Origin: Treponema sp.
Lineage (GTDB): Bacteria > Spirochaetota > Spirochaetia > Treponematales > Treponemataceae
Length of the DNA stretch: 35,444 bases
Assembly: GCA_024697295.1 (NCBI GenBank)
Contig: JAILFZ010000089.1
Coordinates: forward strand, 1 to 35,444
Direction of reading: 5' to 3'
Shown here piece by piece: positions 32,438 through 35,444 of this stretch; within the stretch, counting starts at the first letter, position 1; the number at the start of each line of letters is the position of its first letter. Under the pieces are notes generated by a model. That model searched no databases and had not been told where the DNA came from. It saw nothing but the letters and a program-made list of their open reading frames with translations. A program made the position numbers and the translations under genes.

Positions 32438-35152
32438 CTAAAATCCATATTTTCTGGCAGAACCTCTAAAAACGGTCTGCATAACTTCCATGGCATGTTT
32501 TACAGGGATAAAGGTAATTCCTGCCTTTACAATGTCCGGAATTTCTTCAAGGTCGCGTTCATTTGCTTTTGGAATAAAGATTGTTTTGATACCGTTGCGC
32601 TTGGCGGCAACAGATTTTTCGCGTAAACCGCCGATCGGCATAACAGCACCGGTCAAATCCAGTTCGCCTGTCATAGCAACGTTCGGTTTTACAAGTCTTC
32701 CAGTCAAAAGCGACATAAATGTTACAGCCATTGTAATTCCGGCACTTGGTCCGTCCTTAGGAGTTGCTCCTTCCGGGATGTGCAGGTGGATTACATTTTT
32801 GCTGAACCACTTAACGTCCTTGATTTTGTGTTCTATAGCATACTGTTTTACCCAGTTAAATGCAATCTGAGCAGACTCTTTCATTACATCGCCCATCTGG
32901 CCGGTAAGCTGCAGGCCGCCCTTTCCGTCTTCAAATGCAATTGCTTCTATCAGGAGACTGTCACCTCCCATGCTTGTCCATGCAAGACCGATATTTGTTC
33001 CTGGAACAGTTGCCTTTTTGATTTCGCTTTCATCAAAGACAGGCTTTCCAAGATAGCGGTCAAGATCTTTTGCATCGATCACAAAGCTGTCAGCTTTAAG
33101 TTTATCAACCTGACCGTCAACGACTGCTTTTACAGAAGACAGAATTTTTGTGTCGGCTGGAATTCCAGCAAGACTTTCTGTGATAATTTTACGGTGAATT
33201 TTATCAATGCACTTTTCGTAGTTACGGACGCCTGCTTCACGGGCGTATTCTTCTGCGATACGTGCGAGGGCCGCCTTTGTGTATTTTACCTGATTTTTTG
33301 CAAGACCGTTTTTTACAAGGTTCTTTGGAATCAGATATTTCTTTGCAATCTGGAGTTTTTCCTGATCAATGTAGCCGGCAAGAGAAATAATTTCTGCACG
33401 GTCGAGCAATGGTTCGGGAATTGAATCCAGTGTATTTGAAGTTAAAATAAAGAATACATTGCTGACATCAAACGGCAAATCAAGATAATTGTCGCGGAAG
33501 CTGATATTCTGTTCAGGGTCAAGAACTTCAAGCAAAGCGCTTGCCGGATCTCCCTGCTGGCTTGAACCCATTTTATCGATTTCATCAATCATAAAAACAG
33601 GAGACTTTGATTTTGTAATCTTCAGGCCCTGAATGATTTTACCTGGCATGGCTCCGATATAAGTACGGCGGTGACCTTTGATTTCGGCCTCGTCTCTCAT
33701 ACCGCCTACACTAAAGCGGTAAAAAGGTTTACCCATAGCGTCTGCAATTGAGCGTCCGATGGAGGTTTTTCCGACACCCGGAGGTCCTACTAAAATTAAA
33801 ATGGAACCTTTGTTATCCTGCTTGATTTTGCGGACAGAAAGGTATTCAAGGATTCTTTTTTTAACATCATCAAGACTGTAGTGGTCGCGTTCAAGAATTT
33901 TATATGCTTTTGCAAGGTCGAGCGCCTCTTTCTGCTCTTCCTTCCACGGAAGGTTACAGATGAGTTCAAGATAATTGCGGGAAACAAAATACTCAGAAGA
34001 GTTAGGGTCCATCAGCTTAAACTTTTCAAGTTCGCTGTCGCAGGCTTCTTTTATTTCACCTTCAAAGTGGAAGCTTTCAATTTTTTCCTTGAACTTGGTG
34101 TAATCGTTTCCTTCTCCGTCTGCTCCGATTCCGAGTTCGTCCTGAATTGCCTTCATTTCTTCGCGGAGAAAGTATTCGCGCTGATTTTTTTCTACGCGGT
34201 CGTTGAGTTCACCCTGGATTTTTTTCTGGATACGTAAAAGTTCCTGTTCCTTTTTGATGAACACAAGAACCTGTTCTATACGGGCACGAACATTCAACTG
34301 TTCGAGAACTTTCTGCTGCTCATTTTTATCGGTGTTCAGGATTGAAGCGATAAAGTCAGCAATTTTACCAGGATGGTCAATATTAACCATATTGAGGCGC
34401 ATTTCTTCGCTGAAAAGCGGATTGTTGTCGCTGATTTCTTTCATTTCAGAAATCAATGCGCGGGTAAGGGCCTTAACTTCAAATGTTTCAGCCTCTTCGT
34501 CTTCAAGATATTCAACAGCCGCATAAACCGGAGTTTTCTGGCTCAATGCGCGCTTAACTTTAAAGCGCTTGATAGTAGAAACAAATATATTTACACCACC
34601 GTCCGGAAGATTGATTTTTTTGATAATGCGGGCAACAGTTCCTACTTCATAAAGTTCGCTGATTGTCGGGTTGTCGTTTTCTTTTTTTGTAAGGCAAAGT
34701 CCAATAAAACCGTTATCTTCAAAAGCCTTTTCAATAGTTTTTACATCTTCTGCATTTGTAATCATCAGAGGAGTAAAAATGCCGGGAAAAATCGGGCGTA
34801 CGTTCAAACCGATTAAAAACAGCTTGTCCGGAAGCATTTTATCTACCGGGACAATTGCGGCTCCTTCTTTTTTTGTATCCGCCTTTTTTGTTCCTCTGGA
34901 AATTTTTGTCTTTTTAGAGTCTTTTTCTCCGGTTGAATTTTTATCGTCTCCGGCTTTTTCGCCGGTCTTTTTAGAAGTCTTTTCTTTTTTTTCTACAGTT
35001 ACTTCAACATCAACAGGAACATCTCCGTCAAAGTTTTCTGAGACAAAATCCCCTATAGCCGAACGTATTTTATCTTCAAACTCTTTTTTAATCTGATCTT
35101 CGGCCTGTTCGGTTATTTTATCGTCATTTTCGTTATTGTTATCTTTAGTCAT
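32438..35152 (-). CDS. lon: ATP-dependent protease Lon, with charged N-terminal extension
   Basis: Degrades misfolded and regulatory proteins. The N-terminal 105 residues are a low-complexity, Lys/Glu/Asp-rich extension absent from standard Lon (780-820 residues); the substrate-binding domain starts at PDKLFLIGLNVRPIFPG. Coiled-coil VLVFIKKEQELLRIQKKIQGELN, Walker A GPPGVGKT near 455-462, IDEIDKMGSSQQGDPASALLEVLDPEQN, and the protease domain with Ser803 in PKDGPSAGITMA and the Lys partner in LREKSVAAKRNG. No ribosome site; TAAATT ends 6 nt before the ATG. It heads the operon with rlmI and miaA. Confidence 0.97.
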   Translation of the reverse strand: MTKDNNNENDDKITEQAEDQIKKEFEDKIRSAIGDFVSENFDGDVPVDVEVTVEKKEKTSKKTGEKAGDDKNSTGEKDSKKTKISRGTKKADTKKEGAAIVPVDKMLPDKLFLIGLNVRPIFPGIFTPLMITNAEDVKTIEKAFEDNGFIGLCLTKKENDNPTISELYEVGTVARIIKKINLPDGGVNIFVSTIKRFKVKRALSQKTPVYAAVEYLEDEEAETFEVKALTRALISEMKEISDNNPLFSEEMRLNMVNIDHPGKIADFIASILNTDKNEQQKVLEQLNVRARIEQVLVFIKKEQELLRIQKKIQGELNDRVEKNQREYFLREEMKAIQDELGIGADGEGNDYTKFKEKIESFHFEGEIKEACDSELEKFKLMDPNSSEYFVSRNYLELICNLPWKEEQKEALDLAKAYKILERDHYSLDDVKKRILEYLSVRKIKQDNKGSILILVGPPGVGKTSIGRSIADAMGKPFYRFSVGGMRDEAEIKGHRRTYIGAMPGKIIQGLKITKSKSPVFMIDEIDKMGSSQQGDPASALLEVLDPEQNISFRDNYLDLPFDVSNVFFILTSNTLDSIPEPLLDRAEIISLAGYIDQEKLQIAKKYLIPKNLVKNGLAKNQVKYTKAALARIAEEYAREAGVRNYEKCIDKIHRKIITESLAGIPADTKILSSVKAVVDGQVDKLKADSFVIDAKDLDRYLGKPVFDESEIKKATVPGTNIGLAWTSMGGDSLLIEAIAFEDGKGGLQLTGQMGDVMKESAQIAFNWVKQYAIEHKIKDVKWFSKNVIHLHIPEGATPKDGPSAGITMAVTFMSLLTGRLVKPNVAMTGELDLTGAVMPIGGLREKSVAAKRNGIKTIFIPKANERDLEEIPDIVKAGITFIPVKHAMEVMQTVFRGSARKYGF

Positions 35153-35158
35153 ATTACT

Positions 35159-35187
35159 AATTTAATCACAAAATGCCCAAACGACAA
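35159..35187 (-). promoter_or_regulatory. Leaderless-type promoter of lon
   Basis: On the minus strand TTGTCG (35182-35187), 17 nt, TAAATT (35159-35164), 6 nt, ATG. The -35 is overlapped by the palindrome at 35185-35198, a possible operator. Confidence 0.55.
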
Positions 35188-35198
35188 GTAAATACTTG
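35185..35198. promoter_or_regulatory. Palindrome CAAGTA-AA-TACTTG upstream of lon, possible operator
   Basis: Perfect 6-bp arms with a 2-bp centre, overlapping the candidate -35 of lon. It does not resemble the CIRCE heat-shock operator (TTAGCACTC-N9-GAGTGCTAA). Confidence 0.4.
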
Positions 35199-35212
35199 AA
35201 TTAAACAGTGTT

Positions 35213-35444
35213 CTATTTTTTGACTTCTTCAGTTTTTTGCATGGCAGCACTGATGATAAGTTCATCCTGATACCAGTCCAAAAGAAGCGAATACACGGCA
35301 TCATCATATCCATCACAGCGTGCGAGAACCTTGATGATTGAACCGCTCCTGATATCTTCTGGAGGAACTTCTTCAATCAAAACCCACTTTCCGCGGTATG
35401 AGAGGAAAAACCTTGTGTCTTCGGTCAGGTTCTTTCCGGTTTCG
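35213..35444 (-). CDS. C-terminal part of an unrecognised protein (gene runs off the window)
   Basis: An open frame enters from the right edge and ends with TAG at 35213-35215. The 76 visible residues begin ETGKNLTEDTRFFLSYRGKW and end ISAAMQKTEEVKK; they include a pattern like DDAVYSLLLDWYQDELI that suggests alpha-helix. I do not recognise the family. No terminator is visible before lon, so lon may be partly transcribed with it, although the candidate lon promoter would make it separate. Codon use resembles the neighbours. Confidence 0.6.
   Translation of the reverse strand, partial: ETGKNLTEDTRFFLSYRGKWVLIEEVPPEDIRSGSIIKVLARCDGYDDAVYSLLLDWYQDELIISAAMQKTEEVKK

Noticed and set aside
32780-33424. 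214-residue and other open frames antisense to lon
   Set aside because: Same Phe/Cys-rich antisense character; no ribosome site or promoter, and sense strand is Lon.
35149-35376. 75-residue minus-strand frame at the right edge
   Set aside because: It is out of frame with the longer frame that enters from the edge and ends at 35213, which has a natural codon pattern.

Overview
The window is about 35 kb of low-to-moderate GC DNA that reads as the chromosome of a spirochete of the genus Treponema, probably a host-associated, non-pallidum species. The reasons are gene content (a class I SpsE/NeuB-type synthase, a signal peptidase I with a very large internal insertion, the TIGR03545/TIGR03546 pair, RlmI- and Lon-type housekeeping genes), the many lipoproteins, and dense, mostly syntenic-looking housekeeping gene packing. 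The genus is inferred from protein character, not from a database search. I see no phage, insertion sequence, CRISPR array or tRNA gene.

Layout. 1-480: tmRNA (ssrA, minus) with an unusually long tag, its promoter, and a terminator. 486-3076 (minus): an exported SPOR-domain protein with a long Glu/Pro/Ala linker, an exported unknown, and rpsD. 3367-9386 (plus): a sugar-nucleotide dehydratase and a sugar aminotransferase, followed with overlaps by a three-subunit molybdenum-hydroxylase-like complex whose large subunit has lost its cofactor-binding glycine motif. 9379-12681 (minus): ruvC, ruvA, ruvB and queA; then yebC (12747-13490). 13535-16251 (minus): the TIGR03546/TIGR03545 pair, a small membrane protein coupled to a large AsmA-like membrane-anchored protein. 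16280-18775 (plus): a NeuB/SpsE-type synthase and hisS. 18777-22042 (minus): an SH3-like lipoprotein, a Nudix hydrolase, and three unrecognised envelope proteins. 22184-24976: secA (plus), followed by a tandem hairpin repeat and a strong bidirectional terminator. 25255-27027: signal peptidase I (minus). 27073-29143: class I fumarase and an Hpt-domain protein (plus). 29112-35152: tatD, a 70-residue conserved-looking protein (plus), then the lon-rlmI-miaA operon (minus). The last 230 bases hold the C-terminus of an unrecognised gene.

How parts work together. The dehydratase and aminotransferase make a UDP-4-amino-6-deoxy sugar, and the NeuB-type enzyme 7-13 kb away would make a nonulosonic acid, so the window plausibly supplies surface or flagellar glycan precursors. 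ruvCAB is a complete Holliday-junction set. secA and the signal peptidase form an export block.

The most unusual signals are not genes. (1) Many starts have no Shine-Dalgarno sequence but carry a -10-like hexamer ending 5-8 nt before the ATG, sometimes with a -35 element 17-18 nt further up, as expected for leaderless mRNAs; others in the same window have clear AGGAG sites. (2) Two hairpin-rich intergenic elements both begin with GCGTTAGC and both supply the stop codon (CGT TAG) of the upstream gene. (3) The Mo-hydroxylase-like large subunit seems degenerate while its FeS and FAD partners remain intact.
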